DNA of 64,000 nt from Candidatus Kinetoplastibacterium blastocrithidii (ex Strigomonas culicis) (GTDB taxonomy: Bacteria; Pseudomonadota; Gammaproteobacteria; Burkholderiales; Burkholderiaceae_B), in contig NC_019814.1 in the NCBI RefSeq assembly GCF_000319245.1, positions 558,001 to 622,000 on the forward strand, in the 5' to 3' direction. Shown here one piece after another: positions 1 to 10,481 of this stretch. The notes below the pieces were generated by a model. The model did no database searches and was not told where the DNA came from. It saw only the letters and a program-made list of their open reading frames with translations. Each line of letters opens with the position of its first letter. The first letter of the stretch is position 1. Both the position numbers and the translations under genes were made by a program.

Positions 1-920
1 TTAATAGCTATAACAATTGCTTTTCCAGACTCTAAAATAAAACTTGCTATGCGTGCATCTTGATCTGATATTCCAGTATTAGCATCTAATGTTAATATCA
101 CAACATTACTTTTTTCTATGGACTGGATAGTTTTAATAACAGAAAATTTCTCTATACAATCAGAAACACGGCTACGTCTCCTTAAGCCAGCTGTATCTAT
201 CAATACATATGACCTTCCTGAAAAATTGAAATCAATATTTATAGAATCACGTGTTGTCCCTGGAGAGTCAAAAGTAATCAAACGCTCTTCTCCTAGAATA
301 CTATTGATCAAGGTAGACTTACCTACGTTAGGTTGACCAACAATAGATAACCTTATTTTTTTATACAGATCATCATTTTGAGAATCAACATTATCATTTT
401 TACTATATTTATCAATATATAATTTAGATTTGAAAATACTTTCTATAAGAAATCCGATTCCATCACCATGGGAAGCAGAAATTAAAAAAGGAGCTCCAAA
501 TCCTAATTCATGGAACTCACTTGCTATTGTATCAATAGATCTTCCCTCTGATTTGTTAATAACAAGAAATACATTGGTTACCGATAGTTTTCGTAAAAAA
601 TTGGCTATATCGTAATCAGTATTACATAAACCATCTTTACCATCTACCAAGAAAATTACTATATCAGCGTCCAAAATAGCTTGATTAGTTTGATTAGCTA
701 TTTTCATATACATTTTATCTTTAGATAAAGGCTCAAAACCACCAGTATCTATTACAATAAAATTATATTCACCGAACATACCATCACCGTAAATTCTGTC
801 TCTAGTCAATCCGGAAAAATTTGCTACTAAAGCATCTTTAGATTTAGTGAAACGATTAAAAAGCGTAGATTTTCCTACGTTTGGTCTTCCTACTAAGACA
901 ATTGCTGGTTTATACGACAC
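1..920 (-). CDS. der: Ribosome-associated GTPase Der (EngA), 3' end outside window
   Basis: Tandem-domain GTPase needed for maturation of the 50S ribosomal subunit. Reading the minus strand from a GTG at 918-920 gives SYKPAIVLVGRPNVGKSTLF, the first P-loop at residues 11-18, followed by the DTGG G3 motif and NKSE. A charged linker leads to a second GTPase domain with QPNVGKSTLI, DTAGLRRRSR and the start of the second NK motif. About 306 residues are present; the C-terminal KH-like domain lies beyond base 1. I chose GTG because Der proteins normally begin a few residues before the first P-loop; no clear Shine-Dalgarno sequence precedes it. It lies downstream of hisS-yfgM as in E. coli, but without the usual bamB between yfgM and der. 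Confidence 0.95.
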   Translation of the reverse strand, partial: MSYKPAIVLVGRPNVGKSTLFNRFTKSKDALVANFSGLTRDRIYGDGMFGEYNFIVIDTGGFEPLSKDKMYMKIANQTNQAILDADIVIFLVDGKDGLCNTDYDIANFLRKLSVTNVFLVINKSEGRSIDTIASEFHELGFGAPFLISASHGDGIGFLIESIFKSKLYIDKYSKNDNVDSQNDDLYKKIRLSIVGQPNVGKSTLINSILGEERLITFDSPGTTRDSINIDFNFSGRSYVLIDTAGLRRRSRVSDCIEKFSVIKTIQSIEKSNVVILTLDANTGISDQDARIASFILESGKAIVIAI

Positions 921-1007
921 GATAAAAACTTTATAAAGAAAATTTCAAAATTAAATATTATAACAACATAAATATTATTATATATAAGCAAATAAATGAT
1001 TTAGAGT

Positions 1008-1637
1008 TCATGGATTATAAAAACTAACAGAATCAATTTTTGATTGAATTACTGGCAATAAAGGATCATTTTCTTCTATTGCCTCCATTGCTTTTGTCCA
1101 CCAATAAATAGCCTCTTTAATATGACTCTGAGCAAAGAAAATATCGCCTTTTTTATCTGCAACCAAACTAAAGAAAGAATCACATGGAATATCTAAGTAA
1201 GCAATAGACTCCTGGTATTTCTCTTGATCTAATAATAAACAAGATATTCTCAAACTAGCAATAGACTTAATTAAAATACTATTAGAATTATCATTAACCC
1301 ATTTTAGTTCATTCAAAGAACCTTGCAAATCACCGCCATCATATAATGCTCTTGCTGTTAATAAACTTCCAAAATATGCATAACTAGTATTAGAATAACC
1401 ATTGCGCAAAATATTCATAATATATTTAATTTTATTTAGATCAACAGAATCAGAATTTAAATTTTTATTTAAAACTTCAAAATATTCTAACGACTTGTCT
1501 AATCTATTTTTATTATAAATTTTCCACGAAAATGAGCCGGCAGTAACTATAATAAAAAAACAAAGCAAAAATATTTTCGCGAAATTACTCTTAAAAAAAC
1601 CATAAAAAGAATAATCTTTTCGTAAGAAATTAATCAT
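1008..1637 (-). CDS. yfgM: YfgM-like membrane-anchored TPR protein
   Basis: A 209-residue protein with a short basic cytoplasmic N-terminus, one hydrophobic anchor at about residues 18-38 (KIFLLCFFIIVTAG) and a periplasmic helical region resembling tetratricopeptide repeats. This is the architecture of YfgM, the ancillary subunit of the SecYEG translocon that works with periplasmic chaperones. Sequence similarity alone would be weak. Position is the main support: the ATG overlaps the hisS stop by 4 bases, exactly where yfgM sits in gamma- and betaproteobacteria. bamB, its usual downstream neighbour, is missing; only 87 bases separate this gene from der. A generic TPR membrane protein is the alternative reading. 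Confidence 0.8.
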   Translation of the reverse strand: MINFLRKDYSFYGFFKSNFAKIFLLCFFIIVTAGSFSWKIYNKNRLDKSLEYFEVLNKNLNSDSVDLNKIKYIMNILRNGYSNTSYAYFGSLLTARALYDGGDLQGSLNELKWVNDNSNSILIKSIASLRISCLLLDQEKYQESIAYLDIPCDSFFSLVADKKGDIFFAQSHIKEAIYWWTKAMEAIEENDPLLPVIQSKIDSVSFYNP

Positions 1638-2944
1638 TTCATAAGCCTTTTTCTTAAAAAAGACTCTAGATTTTCAATTGGCATAATTTCTTGCTCCTTG
1701 AAAATATCATTAGGATATTGACGTAAATTCTTTACACTAACTGAATTGTTAATTATCTCGTTTTCACCAAATATTACAGCAATAAGAGCCCCACAAGAAT
1801 CAGCAATCTTAAATTGACGCCTAAAACTATCCCTACCACTGTGTAAAATAACCGAAAAACCTGAATTGCGTAACTGCTCACTAATTTTCAATGAGATCAA
1901 TTGAGATTTTAAGCTATCATGCATAATGTAAACATCACACTCACTCTTAATATAATCTTTATCAGTATTTGTTTTTTTCCATATTTCTATTAGCCTTTCA
2001 AACCCTATTGCAAAACCAGCAGCAGGAATTTGTTTGCCGCCAAGAGATTCTATTAATCCATCATATCTACCACCACCACAAACAGTACCCTGCGAGCCTA
2101 AGTCGTTGGAAATCCACTCAAAAACAGTCAAATTATAATAATCTAACCCTCTAACTAAACGATTATTAAGATTGTATTTAACTCCTGCTTCATCTAGAAA
2201 AGAACAAACTTTTTCAAAATGATTTATTGAACTATCAGACAAAAAATTAAATAAATTAGGGGCTTCAATTATTAGAGAGCGCATTTCAGGATTTTTACTA
2301 TCTAATATTCTTAATGGATTAGAATATAATCTACTTCTACTTGCATTATCTATGCAATCAATATTTTTCTCAAAGAAACTTACTAATTCTTGCTTGTATC
2401 TTATTCTATCTTGAAGTAAACCTATGGAATTTAACTCAAGATGGATATTATTTAGCCCCAACTTCTTCCATAAACTTGAAACCATAATAATTAATTCAGC
2501 ATCAATATCAGGATCAGTAAATCCAATAGTCTCAACATCTACTTGGTTAAATTGTCTGTAGCGACCAGCTTGAGGTCGTTCATGTCTAAATACAGGTCCT
2601 ATAGAGTATACTCTTCTAGATCTTTTGTATGCAAAATTATGCTCTATAGATGCACGAACTATACCAGCAGTTATTTCTGGACGTATCGTCAAACACTCTC
2701 CATTTAAACTATCTACAAAAGAATACATCTCTTTTTCAACTATATCGGTAACAGATCCTATACCTCGTTCAAATAACCTAGTATGCTCTAGTAAAGGGAC
2801 ACGTAAATTAACATAACCATAACTATGCAGCCAATCTATTATCAATTTTTCTAAATATTCCCAATCTGCGCTATCCGGAGGAAGAATATCATTCATGCCC
2901 CTAATAGCTATAATCTTATTCAAAATATTATTATTCTCAGACAT
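1634..2944 (-). CDS. hisS: Histidyl-tRNA synthetase
   Basis: Class II aminoacyl-tRNA synthetase that charges tRNA-His. The 436-residue length is normal. It opens with the family signature IAIRGMNDILPPDSADWEYL; motif 2 is seen in GPVFRHERPQAGRYRQFNQV; the histidine-specific loops LVRGLDYYNLTVFEW and GGRYDGL follow; motif 3 is AAGFAIGFERL near residue 315. The C-terminal anticodon-binding domain occupies about the last 100 residues. The stop overlaps the yfgM start by 4 bases, implying translational coupling, and ispG lies 21 bases upstream, so ispG-hisS-yfgM-der reads as one operon. Confidence 0.98.
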   Translation of the reverse strand: MSENNNILNKIIAIRGMNDILPPDSADWEYLEKLIIDWLHSYGYVNLRVPLLEHTRLFERGIGSVTDIVEKEMYSFVDSLNGECLTIRPEITAGIVRASIEHNFAYKRSRRVYSIGPVFRHERPQAGRYRQFNQVDVETIGFTDPDIDAELIIMVSSLWKKLGLNNIHLELNSIGLLQDRIRYKQELVSFFEKNIDCIDNASRSRLYSNPLRILDSKNPEMRSLIIEAPNLFNFLSDSSINHFEKVCSFLDEAGVKYNLNNRLVRGLDYYNLTVFEWISNDLGSQGTVCGGGRYDGLIESLGGKQIPAAGFAIGFERLIEIWKKTNTDKDYIKSECDVYIMHDSLKSQLISLKISEQLRNSGFSVILHSGRDSFRRQFKIADSCGALIAVIFGENEIINNSVSVKNLRQYPNDIFKEQEIMPIENLESFLRKRLMK

Positions 2945-2965
2945 TTTACTAGTATCTTTTAATTT

Positions 2966-4231
2966 TTATAAAGAAAACCTACCGTATCGAGCAGCAACAT
3001 AGTTAGATATTATGGTTTTAAATTCCGATAATATACTATCACCCTTTAGAGTAGTAACTCGCTCGCCATCTACAAATACTGGCGCAATAGGAAGCTCTCC
3101 ATTACCAGGTAAGCTTATCCCAATATCAGCATTTTTACTTTCCCCGGGTCCGTTAACTACGCAACCCATAACGGCCACATTCATTTTTTCAACTCCTGGG
3201 TATAAATCCTTCCAAATCAACATATTATCTTTTATAAATATATCTATATCACTAGCTAATTTTTGAAAAAAATCACTGTTTGTTCTGCCGCAACCTGGAC
3301 AAGAAATAACGGAAGGAGAATAAAACCTAATTCCCAAAGATTGAAGAATTTCTTTAGCTATTAAAACTTCTCTTGACCTAGAATTATTGCCTTCCGGTGT
3401 TATCGATACACGTATGGTATCCCCTATTCCTTGATTTAACAATATAGATAATGCTGATGTAGATGAAACTATACCTTTATCTCCTAATCCAGCTTCTGTA
3501 AGTCCCAAATGTAGTGGATAATTACAAGCATCTGAAAGAGCATTATATACGTAAATCAACTCTCTAACCTGACTTACTTTACAAGATATCACTATTTTAT
3601 TACTGCCAAGACCAAGCTCCTCTGCATGACTAGCACTATTCAATGCAGATTCTATCAATGTGTCTAACATTACTGATTTATAGTCAAGCTGATTTTCTTT
3701 AAGATGATTATTCTCATTTAGTTTTAACGATAGTAAATCCTTGTCTATACTTCCCCAATTTACACCAATTCGAACTGGTTTATCGTACCTGCACGCTATT
3801 TCTATGATATTATTAAAATTGTTATCTTTGTAATGTCCAGAACCAACATTTCCAGGATTTATTCTATACTTTGATAATGCTTGGGCGCAATCAGGGAAAT
3901 CAGATAACAACTTATGCCCATTGTAATGGAAATCCCCAACTAGAGGAACATAAATTCCATTCTTATCTAACTGATTTCTAATATCTATAACAGACCTAGC
4001 CGCCTCTGATGAATTAACAGTTATGCGAACAAGCTCTGCTCCAGATAAAAACAATTCTTTAATTTGCAAAGAAGTATCAATATAATTAGTAGTGCCAGTG
4101 TTAGTCATAGACTGTATGACAATAGGATAACCACCTCCTATTGTCACATTATTGTCATTCCAAGATACTTCAACAGCATTAGTTTTTCTACGATTTAAAT
4201 AATAGTATTCTTTAGGATCTGTCATGGACAT
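2966..4231 (-). CDS. ispG: 4-hydroxy-3-methylbut-2-enyl diphosphate synthase (MEP pathway)
   Basis: Catalyses the penultimate step of the MEP isoprenoid pathway, reducing MEcPP to HMBPP with a [4Fe-4S] cluster. The 421-residue protein has the N-terminal TIM-barrel signature ([30 protein letters not shown]) and the C-terminal cluster ligands in [12 protein letters not shown] (two cysteines) and [18 protein letters not shown] (one cysteine plus the conserved glutamate). ATG codons at residues 1 and 3 are both usable. The last pathway enzyme, IspH, is encoded at 31258-32214, so both iron-sulfur steps are present in the window. It leads the ispG-hisS-yfgM-der cluster. Confidence 0.98.
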   Translation of the reverse strand: MSMTDPKEYYYLNRRKTNAVEVSWNDNNVTIGGGYPIVIQSMTNTGTTNYIDTSLQIKELFLSGAELVRITVNSSEAARSVIDIRNQLDKNGIYVPLVGDFHYNGHKLLSDFPDCAQALSKYRINPGNVGSGHYKDNNFNNIIEIACRYDKPVRIGVNWGSIDKDLLSLKLNENNHLKENQLDYKSVMLDTLIESALNSASHAEELGLGSNKIVISCKVSQVRELIYVYNALSDACNYPLHLGLTEAGLGDKGIVSSTSALSILLNQGIGDTIRVSITPEGNNSRSREVLIAKEILQSLGIRFYSPSVISCPGCGRTNSDFFQKLASDIDIFIKDNMLIWKDLYPGVEKMNVAVMGCVVNGPGESKNADIGISLPGNGELPIAPVFVDGERVTTLKGDSILSEFKTIISNYVAARYGRFSL

Positions 4232-4349
4232 GATTTTATATTCTTAAAAATAAACTGAAATGCTGAAATGAAGTAGTTATATAGATTATATACAAAAAGA
4301 AAAATCAAATATAAAAATTTAAATATTGAACAAGTCAACTCATACCAAA

Positions 4350-5486
4350 CTATATTCTTTTTATAGGGATCTGTGTTGCTATTTTAGTTACATTCTTAAT
4401 ACTACCAGATAGTTGCCCACAAGCGGCATATATATCATTACCTCTAGTCTTTCGTACTGTAGTCATTATTCCACTATTTATTAATCCATTAGCAAAAGAA
4501 TTAATTTTTTCAATTGCAGGAGCTTTAAATTCAGAATTTATAAATGAATTAAAAGGTATCAAGTTAACCTTACACTTAATTGTCTTTATAAGACTTATAA
4601 GCTCCTTAAGATGGTTATCCGTATCATTAATACCAGATAGCATGCAGTACTCAAATGTTATAAAATCTCTAGGAGATCTTAGAATGTATCTCTTACATGA
4701 ATCAATTAATTCTTTTATAGGATATTTCTTGTTTATTGGAACCAACTTATTACGTAAAACATCATTAGCAGCATGTAAAGAAACAGCTAAAGAAACAGGA
4801 CAATCTCTTGCAAGTTTATCTATCATGGGTACTATACCTGATGTTGATACTGTTACTTTTCTTCTTGAAAAACCATATGCATTTACATCAAGTAGCAATT
4901 TTATCGACTGAACAACCTCAGAATAGTTTAATAATGGCTCGCCCATACCCATAAAAACTATATTTGTTATCAAGTTTCCTCTATCTTTAATGCTATTCTT
5001 ATTTATCAAAGATTCATTTCCAATTAATTTATAATTAATTGACCTTTGAGCAGACCATAGTTGGCTTATAATCTCATTAGCACTAAGATTTCGATTAAAA
5101 CCTTGATGCCCAGTAGAACAAAAAGCACAATTAACAGCGCAACCAGCTTGGCTAGATATACAAAGAGTACGTCTGTTTTTTTCTGGAATAAAAACAGTTT
5201 CAATAGCATTGTTATTTCCAACATCAAATAGCCATTTTACTGTACCATCTTTAGAAAAAGTTTCGCTTTTAACTGGCATATTCTCTATTTTTGATATTTC
5301 TTTTAATTTATCCCTTAATTTACTTGAAATATTTGTCATAACATCAAAAGAATTTGCAGAGAATTTATGAATCCACTGCTGCAATTGAGTAGCACGAAAA
5401 CTACTTTTAATAGAATTTTCCTCTAAAAATAAACTTAATGACTCGTGATCCAATCCAATTAAATTAACAAGAGAATTATTATTCAT
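4350..5486 (-). CDS. rlmN: Dual-specificity RNA methyltransferase RlmN
   Basis: Radical-SAM enzyme that methylates C2 of adenosine 2503 of 23S rRNA and A37 of some tRNAs. The radical-SAM cysteines are in CAVNCAFCSTGHQGFNR (CxxxCxxC) near residue 115. The SAM-binding GMGEPLLN follows. The mechanistic cysteine near the C-terminus is in RGNDIYAACGQL, and another conserved cysteine is in FEYCMLSG. Length (378) is close to E. coli RlmN (384). It lies 23 bases downstream of ndk, the order ndk-rlmN-ispG-hisS being standard in betaproteobacteria once intervening genes are removed. The 118 bases between it and ispG hold nothing I can recognise. Confidence 0.97.
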   Translation of the reverse strand: MNNNSLVNLIGLDHESLSLFLEENSIKSSFRATQLQQWIHKFSANSFDVMTNISSKLRDKLKEISKIENMPVKSETFSKDGTVKWLFDVGNNNAIETVFIPEKNRRTLCISSQAGCAVNCAFCSTGHQGFNRNLSANEIISQLWSAQRSINYKLIGNESLINKNSIKDRGNLITNIVFMGMGEPLLNYSEVVQSIKLLLDVNAYGFSRRKVTVSTSGIVPMIDKLARDCPVSLAVSLHAANDVLRNKLVPINKKYPIKELIDSCKRYILRSPRDFITFEYCMLSGINDTDNHLKELISLIKTIKCKVNLIPFNSFINSEFKAPAIEKINSFANGLINSGIMTTVRKTRGNDIYAACGQLSGSIKNVTKIATQIPIKRI

Positions 5487-5509
5487 AAAAGTCTTTTGTA
5501 TTCTCTATA

Positions 5510-5944
5510 TTATTTATGTTCCTGAGCATAGATCTCTGTCTCAGAAAAGAAAAACGAAATTTCTTTAACTGCATTGTCTATAGAGTCTGAGCCATGCACT
5601 GCATTAGCATCTATACTATCAGCAAAATCAGCTCTGATAGTCCCAATATCAGCTTTCTTTGGATCAGTATTGCCCATTATGTTTCTATTTTTTTGAACAG
5701 CATCATCGCCCTCAAGAACCTGAATAAATGATGGACCAGAAACCATAAAATCTATCAATTCTTTAAAAAAAGCACGATCTTTGTGTATATAATAAAAACT
5801 TTCAGCCTCAGAACGTGATAATTTTTTAAATTTAGCAGCAATTATGCATAATCCTGCCTCCTCAAAACGATTTATTATTTTTCCGATAATATTTTTACGT
5901 ATAGCATCAGGTTTTATTATCGACAAGGTTCGTTGTTTTAACAT
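5510..5944 (-). CDS. ndk: Nucleoside diphosphate kinase
   Basis: Transfers the gamma phosphate from ATP to other NDPs through a phospho-histidine. The N-terminus [20 protein letters not shown] is diagnostic, and the catalytic histidine is in [12 protein letters not shown] near residue 118. Residues [15 protein letters not shown] form the nucleotide-binding segment. Length 144 is normal. It is the promoter-proximal gene of the cluster running leftward to der. The divergent spacer to valS (5945-6205) presumably carries both promoters, but I could not fix a convincing -35/-10 pair in such AT-rich sequence. Confidence 0.98.
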   Translation of the reverse strand: MLKQRTLSIIKPDAIRKNIIGKIINRFEEAGLCIIAAKFKKLSRSEAESFYYIHKDRAFFKELIDFMVSGPSFIQVLEGDDAVQKNRNIMGNTDPKKADIGTIRADFADSIDANAVHGSDSIDNAVKEISFFFSETEIYAQEHK

Positions 5945-6205
5945 AAGATCAATCCAATAAAGTTTTATATATTAATATTTGAAAAACCAGCTAACATTCT
6001 AACCTAATAATCAAATTAATTTAACAAAAGGAACTTTATTTTTTTACTAAAAAATGTCAGTATTTGATAAAATGCGAAGCTTAACTTTTTCATTATAAAA
6101 TAATTATAATGAACAAATATAAAAAATAAATTTTAATTAACACTTATGAACGACATAAGATGAATGTTAAGCACTGATATCAGTCTGCTATCTTAACCAC
6201 TTTAA

Positions 6206-9100
6206 ATGCATTTTCTGGAATTATATTCGATGAATAAATCGGTATTAAATGAATATACAAAAAAAAATAAATTATCTAATGATGAAGATAATCTTTCAAA
6301 AAGTTTTGATCCTTGCTCTATAGAAAAAAAATGGTATTCAGAATGGGATAAAAAAGGATATTTTAAATCTGGAAAACATGTAGGAACCGATAAAAATACT
6401 GAGGATTTTATAATCCAATTCCCTCCTCCTAATGTAACAGGCACCCTACATATGGGACATGCCTTTAATCAAACAGTTATGGACTGTCTTGTTCGTTATC
6501 ATCGAATGTCAGGCGATAATACGATATTTATTCCAGGAACTGATCATGCAGGCATAGCTACACAAATGGTTGTAGAACGCCAGCTAGAAAAAAAGAATAT
6601 TTTTCGTTCTGAGCTAGGAAAAGAAAAATTTATAAAAGAAATATGGAAGTGGAAAGATCATTCTGGGAACACTATAACAAATCAAGTGAAAAGACTTGGT
6701 ATATCAGCAGATTGGGATAAAGAATATTTCACTATGGATCATAAGATGTCTATAGGTGTCATAGAAGCCTTTGTTAGACTTTATAAAGATGGTCTAATTT
6801 ATAGAGGAAAACGTTTAGTTAACTGGGATCCTCATTTACTTACTGCTGTATCAGACTTAGAAGTAATTACAGAAGAAGTAAAAGGCTTTATGTGGCATAT
6901 ATCTTATCCATTATCAAAAGAATTTATTAAGTCTGATAACGGCATTAAAAAGATAACAGTTGCAACAACAAGACCTGAAACAATATTTGCCGATTCAGCT
7001 ATATGTGTAAATCCTAAAGATCATAGATACAATGATCTTATAGGAAAAACAGTTAGTTCCCCAATAACTAATCAAAAAATACCTATTATTGCTGATGATT
7101 TTGTAGATATGAATTTTGGTACTGGTTGTGTAAAAATTACTCCAGCTCATGACTTTAATGACTATGAATGTGCATTAAGACATAATTTACCTATGATAGA
7201 GATTTTTACAAAAAATGCTCATTTAAATGATAACGTTCCAGAAAAATATCGAGGACTGGACCGTATACAAGCTCGTAAAATTATTATCGAAGATATAAGC
7301 AAATCTGGGCTTTTGGTTAAAGAAGAAGAACATATAATTATGATTCCAAAAGGAGATCGTTCAGGTGCAGTTCTAGAACCAATGATCACAAATCAATGGT
7401 TTATTGCTGTTAGCAAATATACTAATAATGAAATTTGCTCAAATAAAAGCTTAGCTAAAATAGCACTGGAAGAAGTTGAAACAAACAGGATAAAATTCCA
7501 TCCAGAAAATTGGAAAAATACCTATAGGCAATGGTTGAATAACATTCAAGATTGGTGCATATCAAGACAACTATGGTGGGGACATTCAATACCAGCATGG
7601 TATTCTGAAGATGGAAAGATATTTGTAGCAAAAAATGAAGAAGATGCATATAAAGAAGCATTAAGTTTAGGAGTAACAGGAAAATTAACAAGAGATCCAG
7701 ATGTGCTTGATACCTGGTTTTCATCTGCTTTGGTTCCCTTTACAACTCTAGGATGGCCTAATGATACATTAGATTTAGATAAATACCTTCCTTCTAGCGT
7801 TTTGGTAACAGGGTTTGACATCATATTTTTTTGGGTAACCAGAATGATCATGATGACAAAATACCTAACAGGTAAAATACCATTTAAAAATGTCTATATA
7901 CACGGTCTTGTACGTGATTCAGATGGACAGAAAATGAGTAAATCTAAAGGAAATACTCTTGACCCTATAGATATAATAGATGGCATTAATTTAGAAAATC
8001 TAGTTAAAAAAAGAGTATTTGGTTTATTAAATAATAAACAGGCAAGTAATATAGAAAAAAATACTCGTAAACAATTTCCCAATGGGATTACTGGTCTTGG
8101 TACAGATTCACTAAGATTCACTATGGCATCTTATGCAACACTTGGTCGCGATATAAATTTCGATATTAAAAGATGCGAAGGTTATAACAATTTTTGCAAT
8201 AAATTATGGAATGCTTCACGTTTCGTTCTTCTAAATACAAAAAATAGCCCGATAATAAATGAAAATGTAGAATTTTCATTTGCAGACAAATGGATAAAAT
8301 CTAGGTTACAAAATACTATTCTTGAAGTAGAAAAAGGATTCTCGGAATACCGATTAGACAATATTTCAACATCAATATATAAATTTGTATGGGATGAATT
8401 TTGTGATTGGTATTTAGAAATGGCTAAAGTGAATCTATATCAGCTAACAGATCCACAAAAGAATGCTACAAAAAAAACATTAATCAGTGTGCTTGAGACG
8501 ATTTTACTTTTACTACATCCTATTATGCCTTTTATAACTGAAGAATTATGGCAAAAAATACATACATATGATTTAAATAAAACTAGCATCAGTGTCCAGC
8601 CCTATCCAAAAATAAATAAAAATGAAGTGAATCTGGATATAGAAGATAAGTTTTTAAATTTAAAATTACAAATAGATTCTATACGTGCATTGAGAGGTAG
8701 CATGAACATATCACCATCTCATAAAGTACCCCTGATAGCTAAAGGAGATATAGAAGAGTTAAAAATAAATTCTCCTTATCTAATTTATTTCTCAAAATTA
8801 GATAAAATTGAGATTGTTGATGATTTACCCAAAATTAATGCTCCACTAAAAGTAATTGGAGCAACCCATTTGATGTTAGATATAAAGATAGATCCAGAAG
8901 AAGAATTGTCTCGATTAAATAAAGAATTAATGAAAATCTCAATGGAAATAGAAAAATCTAAAGAAAAACTAGAAAACGTTGGTTTTATAAAAAAGGCACC
9001 ATTAGAGATACTAGAAAAAGAAAAAACCAAACTTAATAACTTAGAAAATACTTTTATAAGCCTTAAAAATCAATGCTTTGAAATAAAAAAGATAAAATAA
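6206..9100 (+). CDS. valS: Valyl-tRNA synthetase
   Basis: Class Ia synthetase charging tRNA-Val. The HIGH motif is HMGH at residues 82-85 and the KMSKS motif is at residues 576-580. Between them is the CP1 editing domain, recognisable by TTRPETIFADSAICVNP and the GTGCVKITPAHDFNDYE segment. The C-terminus is the valine-specific coiled-coil arm (from about EEELSRLNKELMKISMEI). Length 964 is in the family range. The start at 6206 could instead be the ATG at 6230 (MNKSVLN), eight codons later; neither has a strong Shine-Dalgarno sequence. The gene converges on trmD with only five bases between stop codons. Confidence 0.97.
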   Translation: MHFLELYSMNKSVLNEYTKKNKLSNDEDNLSKSFDPCSIEKKWYSEWDKKGYFKSGKHVGTDKNTEDFIIQFPPPNVTGTLHMGHAFNQTVMDCLVRYHRMSGDNTIFIPGTDHAGIATQMVVERQLEKKNIFRSELGKEKFIKEIWKWKDHSGNTITNQVKRLGISADWDKEYFTMDHKMSIGVIEAFVRLYKDGLIYRGKRLVNWDPHLLTAVSDLEVITEEVKGFMWHISYPLSKEFIKSDNGIKKITVATTRPETIFADSAICVNPKDHRYNDLIGKTVSSPITNQKIPIIADDFVDMNFGTGCVKITPAHDFNDYECALRHNLPMIEIFTKNAHLNDNVPEKYRGLDRIQARKIIIEDISKSGLLVKEEEHIIMIPKGDRSGAVLEPMITNQWFIAVSKYTNNEICSNKSLAKIALEEVETNRIKFHPENWKNTYRQWLNNIQDWCISRQLWWGHSIPAWYSEDGKIFVAKNEEDAYKEALSLGVTGKLTRDPDVLDTWFSSALVPFTTLGWPNDTLDLDKYLPSSVLVTGFDIIFFWVTRMIMMTKYLTGKIPFKNVYIHGLVRDSDGQKMSKSKGNTLDPIDIIDGINLENLVKKRVFGLLNNKQASNIEKNTRKQFPNGITGLGTDSLRFTMASYATLGRDINFDIKRCEGYNNFCNKLWNASRFVLLNTKNSPIINENVEFSFADKWIKSRLQNTILEVEKGFSEYRLDNISTSIYKFVWDEFCDWYLEMAKVNLYQLTDPQKNATKKTLISVLETILLLLHPIMPFITEELWQKIHTYDLNKTSISVQPYPKINKNEVNLDIEDKFLNLKLQIDSIRALRGSMNISPSHKVPLIAKGDIEELKINSPYLIYFSKLDKIEIVDDLPKINAPLKVIGATHLMLDIKIDPEEELSRLNKELMKISMEIEKSKEKLENVGFIKKAPLEILEKEKTKLNNLENTFISLKNQCFEIKKIK

Positions 9101-9105
9101 AAATA

Positions 9106-9885
9106 CTAAGTTGTATCATTGCTATTATTTTTTAGGAGGGATATAAAAAGCTCGTCATCTTCTGTGAGAAATCCATTGTTACGAGCTTTTATAATCAAAT
9201 CTGGACGACGCATAAACGTTATCATTAGAGACTTTTCCCTATTCCATTTCCTTATGTCACTATGATTTCCATTAAGCAAAACTTCTGGAACAATTTCTTC
9301 TTTAAAATTTCTTGGCTTAGTATATGGATGATCATCTAATAATCCTGATTTATATATACTAAACGATTCACAAGCTTTGGACCTGTCATTTCCAAGAACA
9401 TTAGGCAACAATCTTACTACAGCATCTATTAATGCTAAAGCTGCAATCTCTCCTCCTGATAGTATGAAATCACCAATAGATATCTCATGGGTAACACAAC
9501 GATTAACGAATCTTTTGTCAACTCCTTCATAGCGACCACAAACTAATATAGCCCCAGATGTCTTAGATAACCTAATAGCACGATCCTGATCAAAAACATC
9601 ACCAATTGGAGATAATAATATGACTGGAATATCATTAAAACCAGACAGCATATGCTCATGTTTTATGAAGCTAACAGTGTTTTCCAAAGATTCTGCAGAC
9701 ATAACCATTCCTGGTCCACCACCGTATGGATTATCATCTACCCTCCTAGTTTTATTGTTTGTAAAATCACGAGGATTCCAGGTATTTAACTCCCATTTTT
9801 TATTTTTATAGGCCCGACCAACAACTCCAATATTTTTAATAAAATTAAAAATCTCAGGAAATAAAGTAATTATGTCTAATCGCAT
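9106..9885 (-). CDS. trmD: tRNA (guanine-N1)-methyltransferase TrmD
   Basis: SPOUT-family enzyme that methylates G37 next to the anticodon, preventing frameshifting. The trefoil-knot SAM site is visible in LVCGRYEGVDKRFV and SIGDFILSGGEIAALALIDA, and the N-terminus is the canonical RLDIITLFPEIF. I place the start at ATG 9885; the open frame extends five codons further to a TTG, but the ATG matches the family start and overlaps the last base of the rimM stop. Length is 259. Order rpsP-rimM-trmD is the classical operon, but rplS, normally last, is absent here and is found at 35866-36234. Confidence 0.97.
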   Translation of the reverse strand: MRLDIITLFPEIFNFIKNIGVVGRAYKNKKWELNTWNPRDFTNNKTRRVDDNPYGGGPGMVMSAESLENTVSFIKHEHMLSGFNDIPVILLSPIGDVFDQDRAIRLSKTSGAILVCGRYEGVDKRFVNRCVTHEISIGDFILSGGEIAALALIDAVVRLLPNVLGNDRSKACESFSIYKSGLLDDHPYTKPRNFKEEIVPEVLLNGNHSDIRKWNREKSLMITFMRRPDLIIKARNNGFLTEDDELFISLLKNNSNDTT

Positions 9886-10481
9886 TAATCTATTTGCCAA
9901 CTAGTAAAAATGCAATTATCTTCCAAATTAACATTAACAATATATGATTTTACAAAAGGAACCAATATATCTTCTATTTTATTTTTGTTTTTATAATTTT
10001 TTAAAAAATTAATATCTGGTGTAATACTAAGTATAGGATGAGCTCCATTTTCAAAAATATTATTAACTACTCCTATACAACACTGTGTCTCGCCTGAATA
10101 TCCATGTACAAAGCAACCAATTAGATCTACCCAATAATACTCATCATCACCTGTGCTTGGAAATAAACTTCTAGATACGCAAATTGTATATCCACGCAAC
10201 GCATTAGAATCCTCACGACTGAGGTTTTCCATAAGTCTAACTATTATAAATTTACCGTGAATCCTGGCACTTACAATATTATGATGATAAAAATTTAATC
10301 CAGTAGTAATCGATCTGCATTTATTACTAACAATCCAGCAATCACTTATATTTAATAAAATACTTTGATCCTCAGAGTAAGGATATATTTTCAATAAACC
10401 ATTAACGCCGTACGAGGAAACAATACGGCCTAACTCTACTAAATCACTGGGAATATTAAGAGTCTCTAAATAACTAGACAC
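9885..10481 (-). CDS. rimM: 16S rRNA processing protein RimM
   Basis: Assembly factor for the 30S head that binds S19. The N-terminal RimM barrel appears as [24 protein letters not shown]; the C-terminal PRC-barrel-like domain includes [13 protein letters not shown] and [17 protein letters not shown]. The start is a GTG at 10479-10481, inside the end of rpsP (8-base overlap), and the stop abuts the trmD ATG, so the three genes are translationally coupled. Length 198 is slightly longer than E. coli RimM (182), mostly from lysine/asparagine-rich loops typical of AT-driven proteins. Confidence 0.95.
   Translation of the reverse strand: MSSYLETLNIPSDLVELGRIVSSYGVNGLLKIYPYSEDQSILLNISDCWIVSNKCRSITTGLNFYHHNIVSARIHGKFIIVRLMENLSREDSNALRGYTICVSRSLFPSTGDDEYYWVDLIGCFVHGYSGETQCCIGVVNNIFENGAHPILSITPDINFLKNYKNKNKIEDILVPFVKSYIVNVNLEDNCIFTSWQID

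Noticed and set aside
6202-6444. Minus-strand open frame over the valS 5' end
   Set aside because: It is a shadow of valS, with no ribosome site and low-complexity translation.
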